From the NCBI RefSeq assembly GCF_029227915.1, contig NC_079880.1, positions 32,233,501-32,297,500 of the forward strand: DNA of 64,000 bases, read 5' to 3'. The stretch comes from Hydractinia symbiolongicarpus. Taxonomy: Eukaryota > Cnidaria > Hydrozoa > Anthoathecata > Hydractiniidae. Shown in pieces: positions 14,085 to 28,253 of the stretch. The first letter of the stretch is position 1. Each line of letters starts with the position of its first letter. The notes beneath the pieces are model-generated. The model saw only the letters and a program-made list of their open reading frames with translations. It was not told the DNA's origin and made no database searches. Position numbers and translations under genes: made by a program.

Positions 14085-17000
14085 ACTACATGCACAGGCC
14101 TCTAAAGGCCGTAATATGCCTTATAGAAGCCTAATAAAGGCGATACACGAAAACAACGTGGTTCCACGAGTGTGTGCAGGTTACAATTTGTCAACTCCTT
14201 CTACTCTTAATGGACTAATACCTTCTAGGACGATTTCCCTCGCACCATGGCTTTAGAACGCCGTCAACTACATGCACAGGCCTCTAAAGGCCGTAATATG
14301 GCCTTTTGCCGCCCATTAAAGGCCTTACACGTAAATCCCCCGGTTCCACTTGCTTGTGCAGGTTACCATTGGTCTAGTCCTTCCACTCTCAATGGACTAC
14401 AAGGTCATAAGTCATTTTCCCTAGCACCATGGCTTTAGAACTCCGTCAAGTACATGCACAGGCCTCTAAAGGCCGTTACCGTAACATGGACCTTTGCGGG
14501 CTAATAAAGGCCTTACGCATAAATAACGTGCTCCCACGTTCTTGCGCAGGTTATCATTGGTCTAGTCCTTCGACTCTCCATGGACTGCGACGTCCTAAGT
14601 CGTTTTCCCCAGCGCCATGGTTTAAAACGCCGTCAACTACATGCACAGTCCTCTAAAGGCCGTAATATGCTTTTTAGAGGCCTAATAAACGCTTAACACG
14701 TAAATCATGTGGTTCTACGTGGCTGTGCAGGTTACCATTGGTCTACTCCTTTAACTCTCAATGGACTACTACGTCATAAGTCGTCTTCCTTGGCACCATG
14801 GCTTTAGAACTCCGTCATCTACATGCATAGGCGTCTAAAAGCCGTAATATGGCCTTTTACCGCCTAAAAAAGGCCTTACGTGTAAATCACGTGTTTCTAC
14901 GCTCTTGCACAGGTTAGTATTGGTCTAGTCCTTCCACTCTCAATGGACTACTACGTCATAAGTCGTTTTCTTTGGGACCATGGCTTTAGAACTCTGTCAA
15001 CTACATGCACACTCCTCTAAAAGCCGTAATATGGCGTTTTGCCGCCTAATAAAAGCCTTTCGTGTAAATCACGTGTTTCCACGCTCTAGCACAGGTTACC
15101 ATTGGTCTAGTCTTTCCACTCTCCATGGACTGCGACGTCCTAACTCGTTTTCGCCAGAGCCACGGGTTTAGAACGCCGTCAACTACATGCATAGTAATCT
15201 AAAGACGTAATATGGCCTTTTGTTGCCTAATAAAGGCTTAGCACGTAAATCACGTGGTTCCACGTGCTTGTGCAGGTTACCATTGGTCTGGTCCTTCCAC
15301 TCTCAATGGACTACAACGTCCTAAGTCGTTTTCCTTGCCACCATGGTTTTAGAACTCCGTCATCTACATGCACAGGCGTCTAAAAGCCGTAATATGGCCT
15401 TTTACCGCCTAATAAAAACCTTACGTTTAAATCACGTGTTTCCACGCGCTTGCACAGGTTACCATTTGTCTAGTTCTACCATCCTACATGGACTAAAACG
15501 TCATAAGTCGTTTTCGCAAAATCCATGGGTTAAGAACGCCGTCAACTACATGCACAGGCCTCTAAAGGCGTAATATGGCCTTTTGTTGCCAAATAAAGGC
15601 TTAGCACGTAAATCACGTGGTTCCACGTGCTTGTGCAGGTTACCATTGGTCTAGTCCTTCCACTCTCAATGGATTACAACTTCCTAAGTCGTTTTCCTTG
15701 GCACGAAGGTTTTAGAACTCCGTCATCTACATGCACAGGCCTCTAAAATCCATATTATAGCATTTTGCCGCCTAATAAAGGCCTTACGTGTAAATCACGT
15801 GTTTTCACGCGCTTCCACACGTTACCATTTTTCTAGTCCATCCATCCTACATGCACTACGACGTCTTAAGTCGTTTTCTTTGGCACCATGGCTTTAGAAC
15901 GCCATCAACTACATGCACAGACCTCTAAAGGCCGCAAAATGGCCTTTTGTTGCTTAATAAAGGCTTAGCACGTAAATCACGTGGTTCTGCGTGTCTGTGC
16001 AGGTTACCATTGGTCTACTTTGTCAAGTCTCAATGAACTACTGCGTCCTAAGTCGTTTTCCTTAGCAGCATGGCTTTAGAACGCCGTCAACTACATGCAC
16101 AGGCCTCTAAAGGCCGTAATATGGCCTTTTACGGCCTATTAAAAGCCTTACACGAAAATCCCCTGGTTCCACGTGCTTGTGCAGGTGGTCTAGTCCTTCC
16201 ACTCTCAATGGACTACAAGGTCCTAAGTCGTTTTCCTTGGCACCATGGTTTTAGAACTCCGTCATCTCCATGCACAGGCGTCTAAAAGCCGTAATATGGC
16301 CTTTTACCGCCTAATAATCCCTTACGTGTAAATCACGTGTTTCCACGCGCTTGCACAGGTTACCATTTGTCTAGTTCTTCCATCCTACATGGACTACAAC
16401 GTCATAAGTCGTTTTCACTAAATCCATGGGTTAAGAACGCCGTCAACTACATGCACAGGCCTCTAAAGGCCGTAATATGGTCTTTTGTTGCCTAATAAAG
16501 GCTTAGCACGTAAATCACGTGTTTTCACGCGCTTGCACACGTTATCATTTTTCTATTCCATCCATCCTACATGCACTACGACGTCTTAAGTCGTTTTCTT
16601 TTGCACCATGGCTTTAGAACGCCGTCAACTACATGCACAGACCTCTAAAGGCCGCAAAATGGCCTTTTGTTGCTTAATAAAGGCTTAGCACGTAAATCAC
16701 GTGGTTCTGCGTGTCTGTGCAGGTTACCATTGGTCTACTTTGTCAAGTCTCAATAAACTACTGCGTCCTAAGTCGTTTTCCTTAGCAGCATGGCTTTAGA
16801 ACGCCGTCAACTACATGCACAGGCCTCTAAAGGTCGTAATATGGCCTTTTGCGGCCTATTAAAAGCCTTACACGTAAATCCCCTGGTTCCACGTGCTTCT
16901 GCAGGTGGTCTAGTCCTTCCACTCTCAATGGACTACAAGGTCATAAGTCGTTTTCCCTAGCACCATGGCTTTTGAACTCCGTCAACTACAAGAACAGGCC

Positions 17001-20000
17001 TCTAAAAGCCATAATATAGCATTTTGGCGCCTAATTAAGGCCTCACATGTAAATCACGTGTTTTCACGCGCTTGCACAGGTTACCATTTTTCTAGTCCAT
17101 CCATCCTACATGGACTACGCCGTCTTAAGTCGTTTTCTTTGGCACCATGGCTTTAGAACACCGTCAACTACATGCACAGGCCTCTAAAGGCCGTAATATG
17201 GCTTTTGCCGCCTAATAAAGGCCTTACACGTAAATCACGTGGTTCTGCGTGTTTGTGCAGGTTACCATTTGTCTAGTTCTTCCATCCTACATGGACTACA
17301 ACGTCATAAGTCGTTTTCGCTAAAGCCATTGGTTAAGAACGCCGTCAACTACATGCACAGGCCTCTAACGGCCGTAATATGACCTTTTGTTGCCTAATAA
17401 AGGCTTAGCACGTAAATCACGTGGTTCCACGTGCTTGTGCAGGTTACCATTGGTCTAGTCCTTCCACTCTCAATGGACTACAACGTCCTAAGTCGTTTTC
17501 CTTGCCACCATGGTTTTAGAACTCCGTCATCTACATGCACAGGCGTCTAAAAGCCGTAATATGGCCTTTTACCGCCTAATAAAGACCTTACGTTTAAATC
17601 ACGTGTTTCCATGCGCTTGCACAGGTTACCATTTGTCTAGTTCTTCCATCCTACATGGACTACAACGTCATAAGTCGTTTTCGCAAAATCCATGCGTTAA
17701 GAACGCCGTCAACTACATGCACAGGCCTCTAAAGGCCGTAATATGGCCTTTTGTTGCCCAATAAAGGCTTAGCACGTAAATCACGTGGTTCCACGTGCTT
17801 GTGCAGGTTACCATTGGTCTATTCCTTCCACTCTCAATGGACTACAACGTCCTAAGTCGTTTTCCTTGGCACCAAGGTTTTAGAACTCCGTCATCTACAT
17901 GCACAGGCGTCTAAAAGCCGTAATATGACATTTTACCACCTAAAAATCCTTTACGTGTGTTTCCACGCGCTTGCACAGGTTACCGTTTGTCTAGTTCTTC
18001 CATCCTACATGGACTACAACGTCATAATTCGTTTTCGCTAAATCCATGGGTTAAGAACGCCGTCAAATACATTCACAGGCCTCTAAAGGCCGTAATATGG
18101 CCTTTTGTTACCTAATAAAGGCTTAGCACGTAAATCACGTGTTTTCACGCGCTTGCACACGTTACCACTTTTCTAGTCCATCCATCCTACATGCACTACG
18201 ACGTCTTAAGTCGTTTTCTTTGGCACCATGGCTTTAGAACGCCGTCAACTACATGCACAGACCTCTAAAGGCCGCAAAATGGCCTTTTGTTGCTTAATAA
18301 AGGCTTAGCACGTAAATCACGTGGTTCTGCGTGTCTGTGCAGGTTACCATTGGTCTACTTTGTCAAGTCGCAATGGACTACTGCGTCCTAAGTCGTTTTC
18401 CTTAGCAGTATGGCTTTAGAACGCCGTCAACTACATGCACAGGCCTCTAAAGGTCGTAATACGGCCTTTTGCGGCCTATTAAAAGCCTGACACGTAAATC
18501 CCCTGGTTCCAAGTGCTTGTGCAGGTGGTCTAGTCCTTCCACTCTCAATGGACTACAAGGTCACAAGTCGTTTTCCCTAGCACCATGGCTTTAGAACTAC
18601 GTCAACTACAAGAACAGGCCTCTAAAAGCCGTAATATGGCCTTTTACCGCCTAATAAAGCCCTTACGTGTAAATCACGTGTTTCCACGAGCTTGCACAGG
18701 TTACCATTTGTCTAGTTCTTCCATCCTACATGGACTACAACGTCATGAGTCGTTTTCGCTAAAGCCATGGGTTAAAAACGCCGTCAACTACATGCACAGG
18801 CCTCTAACGGCCGTAATATGACCTTTTGTTGCCTAATAAAGGCTTAGCACGTAAATCACGTGGTTCCACGTGCTTGTGCAGGTTACCATTGGTCTAGTCC
18901 TTCCACTCTCAATGGACTACAACGTCCTAAGTCGTTTTCCTTGCCACCATGGTTTTAGAACTCCGTCATCTACATGCACAGGCGTCTAAAAGCCGTAATA
19001 TGACATTTTACCACCTAAAAATCCTTTACGTGTAAATCACGTGTTTCCACGCGCTTGCACAGGTTACCGTTTGTCTAGTTCTTCCATCCTACATGGACTA
19101 CAACGTCTTAAGTCGTTTTCTTTGGCACCATGGCTTTAGAACGCCGCCAACTACATGCACAGACCTCTAAAGGCCGCAAAATGGCCTTTTGTTGCTTAAT
19201 AAAGGCTTAGCACGTAAATCACGTGGTTCTGCGTGTCTGTGCAGGTTACCATTGGTCTACTTTGTCAAGTTGCAATGGACTACTGCGTCCTAAGTCGTTT
19301 TCCTTAGCAGCATGGCTTTAGAACGCCGTCAACTACAAGAACAGGCCTCTAAAAGCCATAATATAGCATTTTGGCGCCTAATTAAGGCCTCACGTGTAAA
19401 TCACGTGTTTTCACGCGCTTGCACAGGTTACCATTTTTCTAGTCCATCCATCCTACATGGACTACGACGTCATAAGTCGTTTTCCCTAGCACCATGGCTT
19501 TAGAACTCCGTCAACTACAAGAACAGGCCTCTAAAAGCCGTAATATGACATTTTACCACCTAAAAATCCTTTACGTGTAAATCACGTGTTTCCACGCGCT
19601 TGCACAAGTTACCGTTTGTCTAGTTCTTCCATCCTACATGGACTACAACGTCATAATTCGTTTTCGCTAAATCCATGGGTTAAGAACACCGTCAACTACA
19701 TGCACAGGCCTCTAAAGGCCGTAATATGGTCTTTTGTTACCTAATAAAGACCTTACGTTTAAATCACGTGTTTCCATGCGCTTGCACAGGTTACCATTTG
19801 TCTAGTTCTTCCATCCTACATGGACTACAACGTCATAAGTCGTTTTCTTTGGCACCATGGCTTTAGAACGCCGTCAACTACATGCACAGACCTCTAAAGG
19901 CCGCAAAATGGCCTTTTGTTGCTTAATAAAGGCTTAGCACGTAAATCACGTGGTTCTGCGTGTCTGTGCAGGTTACCATTGGTCTACTTTGTCAAGTTGC

Positions 20001-20936
20001 AATGGACTACTGCGTCCTAAGTCGTTTTCCTTAGCAGCATGGCTTTAGAACGCCGTCAACTACATGCACAGGCCTCTAAAGGTCGTAATATGGCCTTTTG
20101 CGGCCTATTAAAAGCCTTACACGTAAATCCCCTGGTTCCAAGTGCTTGTGCAGGTGGTCTAGTCCTTCCACTCTCAATGGACTACAAGGTCATAAGTCGT
20201 TTTCCCTAGCACCATGGCTTTAGAACTCCGTCAACTACAAGAACAGGCCTCTAAAAGCCGTAATATGACATTTTACCACCTAAAAATCCTTTACGTGTAA
20301 ATCACGTGTTTCCACGCGCTTGCACAGGTTACCGTTTGTCTAGTTCTTCCATCCTACATGGACTACAACGTCATAATTCGTTTTCGCTAAATCCATGGGT
20401 TAAGAACACCGTCAACTACATGCACAGGCCTCTAAAGGCCGTAATATGGTCTTTTGTTACCTAATAAAGGCTTAGCACGTAAATCACGTGTTTTCACGCG
20501 CTTGCACACGTTACCATTTTTCTAGTCCATCCATCCTCCTACATGCACTACGACGTCTTAAGTCGTTTTCTTTGGCACCATGGCTTTAGAACGCCGTCAA
20601 CTACATGCACAGACCTCTAAAGGCCGCAAAATGGCCTTTTGTTGCTTAATAAAGGCTTAGCACGTAAATCACGTGGTTCTGCGTGTCTGTGCAGGTTACC
20701 GTTGGTCTACTTTGTCAAGTCGCAATGGACTATTGCGTCCTAAGTCGTTTTCTTTAGCAGCATGGCTTTAGAACGCCGTCAACTACATGCACAGGCCTCT
20801 AAAGGTCGTAATATGGCCTTTTGCGGCCTATTAAAAGCCTTACACGTAAATCCCCTGGTTCCAAGTGCTTGTGCAGGTGGTCTAGTCCTTCCACTCTCAA
20901 TGGACTACAAGGTCATAAGTCTTTTTCCCTAGCACC

Positions 20937-22233
20937 ATGGCTTTAGAACTCCGTCAACTACAAGAACAGGCCTCTAAAAGCCATAATATAGCATTTTGGC
21001 GCCTAATTAAGGCCTCACGTGTAAATCACGTGTTTTCACGCGCTTGCACAGGTTACCATTTTTCTAGTCCATCCATCCTACATGGACTACGACGTCTTAA
21101 GTCGTTTTCTTTGGCACCATGGCTTTAGAACACCGTCAACTACATGCACAGGCCTCTAAAGGCCGTAATATGGCTTTTGCCGCCTAATAAAGGCCTTACA
21201 CGTAAATCACGTGGTTCTGCGTGTTTGTGCAGGTTACCATTGGTCTACTGCTTTAACTCTCAACGGACTACTACGTCATAGGTCGTTTTTCTTGGCACCA
21301 TGGCTTTAGAACTCCGTCATCTACATGCACAGGCGTCTAAAAGCCGTAATATGGCCTTTTGCCGCCTATTAAAAGCCTTACACGTAAATCCCCTGGTTCC
21401 ACGTGCTTGTGCAGGTTACCATTGGTCTAGTCCTTCCACTCCCAATGGACTACTGCGTCGTTTTCCTTGGCACCATGGCTTAAGAAATTTGTCAACTACT
21501 TGCACAGGCCTCTAAAGCTGTAGTATGCCCTTTTAGAGGCCTAATAAAGACCTTACGCGTAAATAACGTGCTCCCACGCTCTTGCGCAGGTTACCATTGG
21601 TCTAATCCTTCCACTCTTTATGGACTGCGACGTCCTAAGTAGTTTTCCCCAGCGCCGTGGCTTTAGAACGCCGTCAACTACATGACCAGGAATCTAAAGG
21701 CCGTAATATGCCCTTTTGTTGCCTAATAAATGCGTAGCACGTAAATCACGTGGTTCCGCGTGTGTGTGCAGGTTACCATTGGTCAACTCCTTCTACTCCT
21801 AATGGACTACTACGTTCTAGGACGATTTTCCTCGCACAATGGCTTTAGAACGCCGTCAAATACATGCACAGGCCTCTAAAGGCCGTAGTATGGACTTTCG
21901 GCTAATAAAGGCCTTACGCCTAAATCCCGTGATCCCACGTTCTTGTGCAGGTTACCATTGGTCTAGTCCTTCCACTCTCAATGGACTACAAAGTCCTAAG
22001 TCGTTTTCCTTGGCACCATGGTTTTAGAACTCCGTCATCTACATACACCGGCGTCTAAAAGCCGTAATATGGCCTTTTACCGCCTAATAAAGCCCTTACG
22101 TTTAAATCACGTGTTTCCACGCGCTTGCACAGGTTACCATTTGTCTAGTTCTTCCATCCTACAACGTCATAAGTCGTTTTCGCAAAATCCATGCGTTAAG
22201 AACGCCGTCAACTACATGCACAGGCCTCTATAG
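20937..22233. repeat. Satellite segmental duplication, left copy (offset about 4865 bp)
   Basis: This run of seven monomers recurs at 25802-27127. Matching monomer starts lie at 20937/25802, 21300/26165, 21839/26703 and 22018/26885, so the offset is 4864-4867 bp. The homogenised 723-bp units lie between the two copies, consistent with the block having been separated by their amplification. Confidence 0.8.
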
Positions 22234-22539
22234 GCCGTAATATGGCCTTTTGTTGCCCAATAAAGGCTTAGCACGTAAATCACGTGGTTCCACGTGTTTG
22301 TGCAGGTTACCATTGGTCTAGTCCTTCCACTCTCAATGGACTACAACGTCCTAAGTCGTTTTCCTTGGCACCAAGGTTTTAGAACTCCGTCATCTACATG
22401 CACAGGCGTCTAAAAGCCGTAATATGACATTTTACCACCTAAAAATCCTTTACGTGTAAATCACGTGTTTCCACGCGCTTGCACAGGTTACCGTTTGTCT
22501 AGTTCTTCCATCCTACATGGACTACAACGTCTTAAGTCG

Positions 22540-25500
22540 TTTTCTTTGGCACCATGGCTTTAGAACGCCGTCAACTACATGCACAGACCTCTAAAGGCCG
22601 CAAAATGGCCTTTTGTTGCTTAATAAAGGCTTAGCACGTAAATCACGTGATTCTGCGTGTCTGTGCAGGTTACCATTGGTCTACTTTGTCAAGTCGCAAT
22701 GGACTACTGCGTCCTAAGTCGTTTTCCTTAGCAGCATGGCTTTAGAACGCCGTCAACTACATGCACAGGCCTCTAAAGGTCGTAATATGGCCTTTTGCGG
22801 CCTATTAAAAGCCTTACACGTAAATCCCCTGGTTCCAAGAGCTTGTGCAGGTGGTCTAGTCCTTCCACTCTCAATGGACTACAAGGCATAAGTCGTTTTC
22901 CCTAGCACCATGGCTTTAGAACTCCGTCAACTACAAGAACAGGCCTCTAAAAGCCGTAATATGACATTTTACCACCTAAAAATCCTTTACGTGTAAATCA
23001 CGTGTTTCCACGCGCTTGCACAGGTTACCGTTTGTCTAGTTCTTCCATCCTACATGGACTACAACGTCATAATTCGTTTTCGCTAAATCCATGGGTTAAG
23101 AACACCGTCAACTACATGCACAGGCCTCTAAAGGCCGTAATATGGTCTTTTGTTACCTAATAAAGGCTTAGCACGTAAATCACGTGTTTTCACGCGCTTG
23201 CACACGTTACCATTTTTCTAGTCCATCCATCCTCCTACATGCACTACGACGTCTTAAGTCGTTTTCTTTGGCACCATGGCTTTAGAACGCCGTCAACTAC
23301 ATACACAGACCTCTAAAGGCCGCAAAATGGCCTTTTGTTGCTTAATAAAGGCTTAGCACGTAAATCACGTGGTTCTGCGTGTCTGTGCAGGTTACCATTG
23401 GTCTACTTTGTCAAGTTGCAATGGACTACTGCGTCCTAAGTCGTTTTCCTTAGCAGCATGGCTTTAGAACGCCGTCAACTACATGCACAGGCCTCTAAAG
23501 GTCGTAATATGGCCTTTTGCGGCCTATTAAAAGCCTTACACGTAAATCCCCTGGTTCCAAGTGCTTGTGCAGGTGGTCTAGTCCTTCCACTCTCAATGGA
23601 CTACAAGGTCATAAGTCGTTTTCCCTAGCACCATGGCTTTAGAACTCCGTCAACTACAAGAACAGGCCTCTAAAAGCCGTAATATGACATTTTACCACCT
23701 AAAAATCCTTTACGTGTAAATCACGTGTTTCCACGCGCTTGCACAGGTTACCGTTTGTCTAGTTCTTCCATCCTACATGGACTACAACGTCATAATTCGT
23801 TTTCGCTAAATCCATGGGTTAAGAACACCGTCAACTACATGCACAGGCCTCTAAAGGCCGTAATATGGTCTTTTGTTACCTAATAAAGGCTTAGCACGTA
23901 AATCACGTGTTTTCACGCGCTTGCACACGTTACCATTTTTCTAGTCCATCCATCCTCCTACATGCACTACGACGTCTTAAGTCGTTTTCTTTGGCACCAT
24001 GGCTTTAGAACGCCGTCAACTACATGCACAGACCTCTAAAGGCCGCAAAATGGCCTTTTGTTGCTTAATAAAGGCTTAGCACGTAAATCACGTGGTTCTG
24101 CGTGTCTGTGCAGGTTACCATTGGTCTACTTTGTCAAGTCGCAATGGACTACTGCGTCCTAAGTCGTTTTCCTTAGCAGCATGGCTTTAGAACGCCGTCA
24201 ACTACATGCACAGGCCTCTAAAGGTCGTAATATGGCCTTTTGCGGCCTATTAAAAGCCTTACACGTAAATCCCCTGGTTCCAAGTGCTTGTGCAGGTGGT
24301 CTAGTCCTTCCACTCTCAATGGACTACAAGGTCATAAGTCGTTTTCCCTAGCACCATGGCTTTAGAACTCCGTCAACTACAAGAACAGGCCTCTAAAAGC
24401 CGTAATATGACATTTTACCACCTAAAAATCCTTTACGTGTAAATCACGTGTTTCCACGCGCTTGCACAGGTTACCGTTTGTCTAGTTCTTCCATCCTACA
24501 TGGACTACAACGTCATAATTCGTTTTCGCTAAATCCATGGGTTAAGAACACCGTCAACTACATGCACAGGCCTCTAAAGGCCGTAATATGGTCTTTTGTT
24601 ACCTAATAAAGGCTTAGCACGTAAATCACGTGTTTTCACGCGCTTGCACACGTTACCATTTTTCTAGTCCATCCATCCTCCTACATGCACTACGACGTCT
24701 TAAGTCGTTTTCTTTGGCACCATGGCTTTAGAACGCCGTCAACTACATGCACAGACCTCTAAAGGCCGCAAAATGGCCTTTTGTTGCTTAATAAAGGCTT
24801 AGCACGTAAATCACGTGGTTCTGCGTGTCTGTGCAGGTTACCATTGGTCTACTTTGTCAAGTCGCAATGGACTACTGCGTCCTAAGTCGTTTTCCTTAGC
24901 AGCATGGCTTTAGAACGCCGTCAACTACATGCACAGGCCTCTAAAGGTCGTAATATGGCCTTTTGCGGCCTATTAAAAGCCTTACACGTAAATCCCCTGG
25001 TTCCAAGTGCTTGTGCAGGTGGTCTAGTCCTTCCACTCTCAATGGACTACAAGGTCATAAGTCGTTTTCCCTAGCACCATGGCTTTAGAACTCCGTCAAC
25101 TACAAGAACAGGCCTCTAAAAGCCGTAATATGACATTTTACCACCTAAAAATCCTTTACGTGTAAATCACGTGTTTCCACGCGCTTGCACAGGTTACCGT
25201 TTGTCTAGTTCTTCCATCCTACATGGACTACAACGTCATAATTCGTTTTCGCTAAATCCATGGGTTAAGAACACCGTCAACTACATGCACAGGCCTCTAA
25301 AGGCCGTAATATGGTCTTTTGTTACCTAATAAAGGCTTAGCACGTAAATCACGTGTTTTCACGCGCTTGCACACGTTACCATTTTTCTAGTCCATCCATC
25401 CTCCTACATGCACTACGACGTCTTAAGTCGTTTTCTTTGGCACCATGGCTTTAGAACGCCGTCAACTACATGCACAGACCTCTAAAGGCCGCAAAATGGC

Positions 25501-25800
25501 CTTTTGTTGCTTAATAAAGGCTTAGCACGTAAATCACGTGGTTCTGCGTGTCTGTGCAGGTTACCATTGGTCTACTTTGTCAAGTCGCAATGGACTACTG
25601 CGTCCTAAGTCGTTTTCCTTAGCAGCATGGCTTTAGAACGCCGTCAACTACATGCACAGGCCTCTAAAGGTCGTAATATGGCCTTTTGCGGCCTATTAAA
25701 AGCCTTACACGTAAATCCCCTGGTTCCAAGTGCTTGTGCAGGTGGTCTAGTCCTTCCAATCTCAATGGACTACAAGGTCATAAGTCGTTTTCCCTAGCAC
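22540..25800. repeat. 723-bp higher-order repeat, about 4.5 copies
   Basis: The landmark CCGCAAAATGGCC occurs at about 22599, 23321, 24044, 24767 and 25490, a strict 722-723 bp spacing. Each unit contains four monomers, one of which has lost TTACCAT (reading GCAGGTGGTCTAG) and one with an extra CCT (CATCCTCCTACATG), which explains 723 rather than 728. Copies are almost identical, so this is the most recently homogenised part of the array. Earlier, looser copies of the same unit lie at 18180-20900. Confidence 0.9.
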
Positions 25801-25801
25801 C

Positions 25802-27127
25802 ATGGCTTTAGAACTCTGTCAACTACAAGAACAGGCCTCTAAAAGCCATAATATAGCATTTTGGCGCCTAATTAAGGCCTCACGTGTAAATCACGTGTTT
25901 TCACGCGCTTGCACAGGTTACCATTTTTCTAGTCCATCCATCCTACATGGACTACGACGTCTTAAGTCGTTTTCTTTGGCACCATGACTTTAGAACACCG
26001 TCAACTACATGCACAGGCCTCTAAAGGCCGTAATATGGCTTTTGCCGCCTAATAAAGGCCTTACACGTAAATCACGTGGTTCTGCGTGTTTGTGCAGGTT
26101 ACCATTGGTCTACTGCTTTAACTCTCAACGGACTACTACGTCATAGGTCGTTTTTCTTGGCACCATGGCTTTAGAACTCCGTCATCTACATGCACAGGCG
26201 TCTAAAAGCCGTAATATGGCCTTTTCCCGCCTATTAAAAGCCTTACACGTAAATCCCCTGGTTCCACGTGCTTGTGCAGGTTACCATTGGTCTAGTCCTT
26301 CCACTCCCAATGGACTACTGCGTCGTTTTCCTTGGCACCATGCCTTAAGAAATTTGTCAACTACTTGCACAGGCCTCTAAACTGTAGTATGCCCTTTTAG
26401 AGGCCTAATAAAGACCTTACGCGTAAATAACGTGCTCCCACGCTCTTGCGCAGGTTACCATTGGTCTAGTCCTTCCACTCTTTATGGACTGCGACGTCCT
26501 AAGTAGTTTTCCCCAGCGACGTGGCTTTAGAACGCCGTCAACTACATGACCAGGAATCTAAAGGCCGTAATATGCCCTTTTGTTGCCCAATAAATGCGTA
26601 GCACGTAAATCACGTGGTTCCGCGTGTGTGTGCAGGTTACCATTGGTCAACTCCTTCTACTACTAATGGACTACTACGCTCTAGGACGATTTCCCTCGCA
26701 CAATGGCTTTAGAACGCCGTCAAATACATGCACAGGCCTCTAAAGGCCGTAGTATGGACTTTTGCCGGCTAATAAAGGCCTTACGCGTAAATCCCGTGAT
26801 CCCACGTTCTTGTGCAGGTTACCATTGGTCTAGTCCTTCCACTCTCAATGGACTACAAAGTCCTAAGTCGTTTTCCTTGGCACCATGGTTTTAGAACTCC
26901 GTCATCTACATACACCGGCGTCTAAAAGCCGTAATATGGCCTTTTACCGCCTAATAAAGCCCTTACGTTTAAATCACGTGTTTCCACGCGCTTGCACAGG
27001 TTACCATTTGTCTAGTTCTTCCATCCTACAACGTCATAAGTCGTTTTCGCAAAATCCATGCGTTAAGAACGCCGTCAACTACATGCACAGGCCTCTAAAG
27101 GCCGTAATATGGTCTTTTGTTACCTAA
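25802..27127. repeat. Satellite segmental duplication, right copy (offset about 4865 bp)
   Basis: Partner of 20937-22233, with the same private variants, for example GTAGTATGCCC and CATGACCAGG, plus a few substitutions and small indels. Confidence 0.8.
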
Positions 27128-28189
27128 TAAAGGCTTAGCACGTAAATCACGTGTTTTCACGCGCTTGCACACGTTACCATTTTTCTAGTCCATCCATCCT
27201 CCTACATGCACTACGACGTCTTAAGTCGTTTTCTTTGGCACCATGGCTTTAGGACGCCGTCAACTACATGCACAGACCTCTAAAGGCCGCAAAATGGCCT
27301 TTTGTTGCTTAATAAAGGCTTAGCACGTAAATCACGTGTTTTCACGCGCTTGCACACGTTACCATTTTTCTAGTCCATCCATCCTCCTACATGCACTACG
27401 ACGTCTTAAGTCGTTTTCCTTGGTACCATGTCTTTAGAACTTTGTCAACTACATGCACAGGCCTCTAAAAGCCATAATATGGACTTTTGCCGGCTAATAA
27501 AGGCCTTACGCGTAAATTACGTGCTCCCACGTTCTTGCGCAGGTTACCATTGGTCTAGTCCTGCCACTCTCCATGGACTGCGACGTCCAAAGTCGTTTTC
27601 CCCAGCGCCATGGCTTTAGAACATCGTCAACTACATGCACAGGTCCTTAAAGTTTGCAATATGGCCTTTTGTTGCCTAATAAAGGCTTAGCACGTAAATC
27701 ACGTGGTTCTACGTCCCTGTGCAGGTTTAGATTGGTCTACTCCTTCAACTCTCAATGGACTACTGCGTCCTAAGTCGTTTTCTTTGGCACTATGGCTTTA
27801 CAACGCCGTCAACTACATACACAGGCCTCTAAAGGCTGTAATATGGCCTTTTGCCGCCTAACAAAGGCCTTACACGTAAATCCCCCGGTTCCACGTGCTT
27901 GTGCAAGTTACCATTGGTGTAGTCCTTCAGCTCTCAATGTACTACAAGGACATAAGTCATTTTCCCTGGCACCATGGCTTTAGAACTCCGTCAACTACAT
28001 GCACAGGCCTCTAAAGGCTGTAATATGGCCTTTTGCGGCCTAATAAAGGCGATGCACGAAAATCACGTGGTTCCACGTGTGTGTGCAGGTTACCATTGCT
28101 CAACTCCTTCTACTCTTAATGGACTACTACGTTCTAGGACGATTTCCCTCGTAGTATGGCCTTTGTTGCCTAATAAAGGCTTAGCACGT

Positions 28190-28253
28190 AAGGACTAGAC
28201 CAATGGTCACGTGGTTCTGCGCGTCTGTGCAGGTTACCATTGGTCTAGTCCTT
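28190..28253. repeat. Inverted fragment at the edge of the satellite
   Basis: Bases 28190-28206 (AAGGACTAGACCAATGG) are the exact reverse complement of 28237-28253, part of the normal monomer. The inverted piece interrupts CACGTAAATCACGTG in the second-last monomer, 120-140 bp before the array ends. This looks like a templated insertion at the array boundary. Confidence 0.85.
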
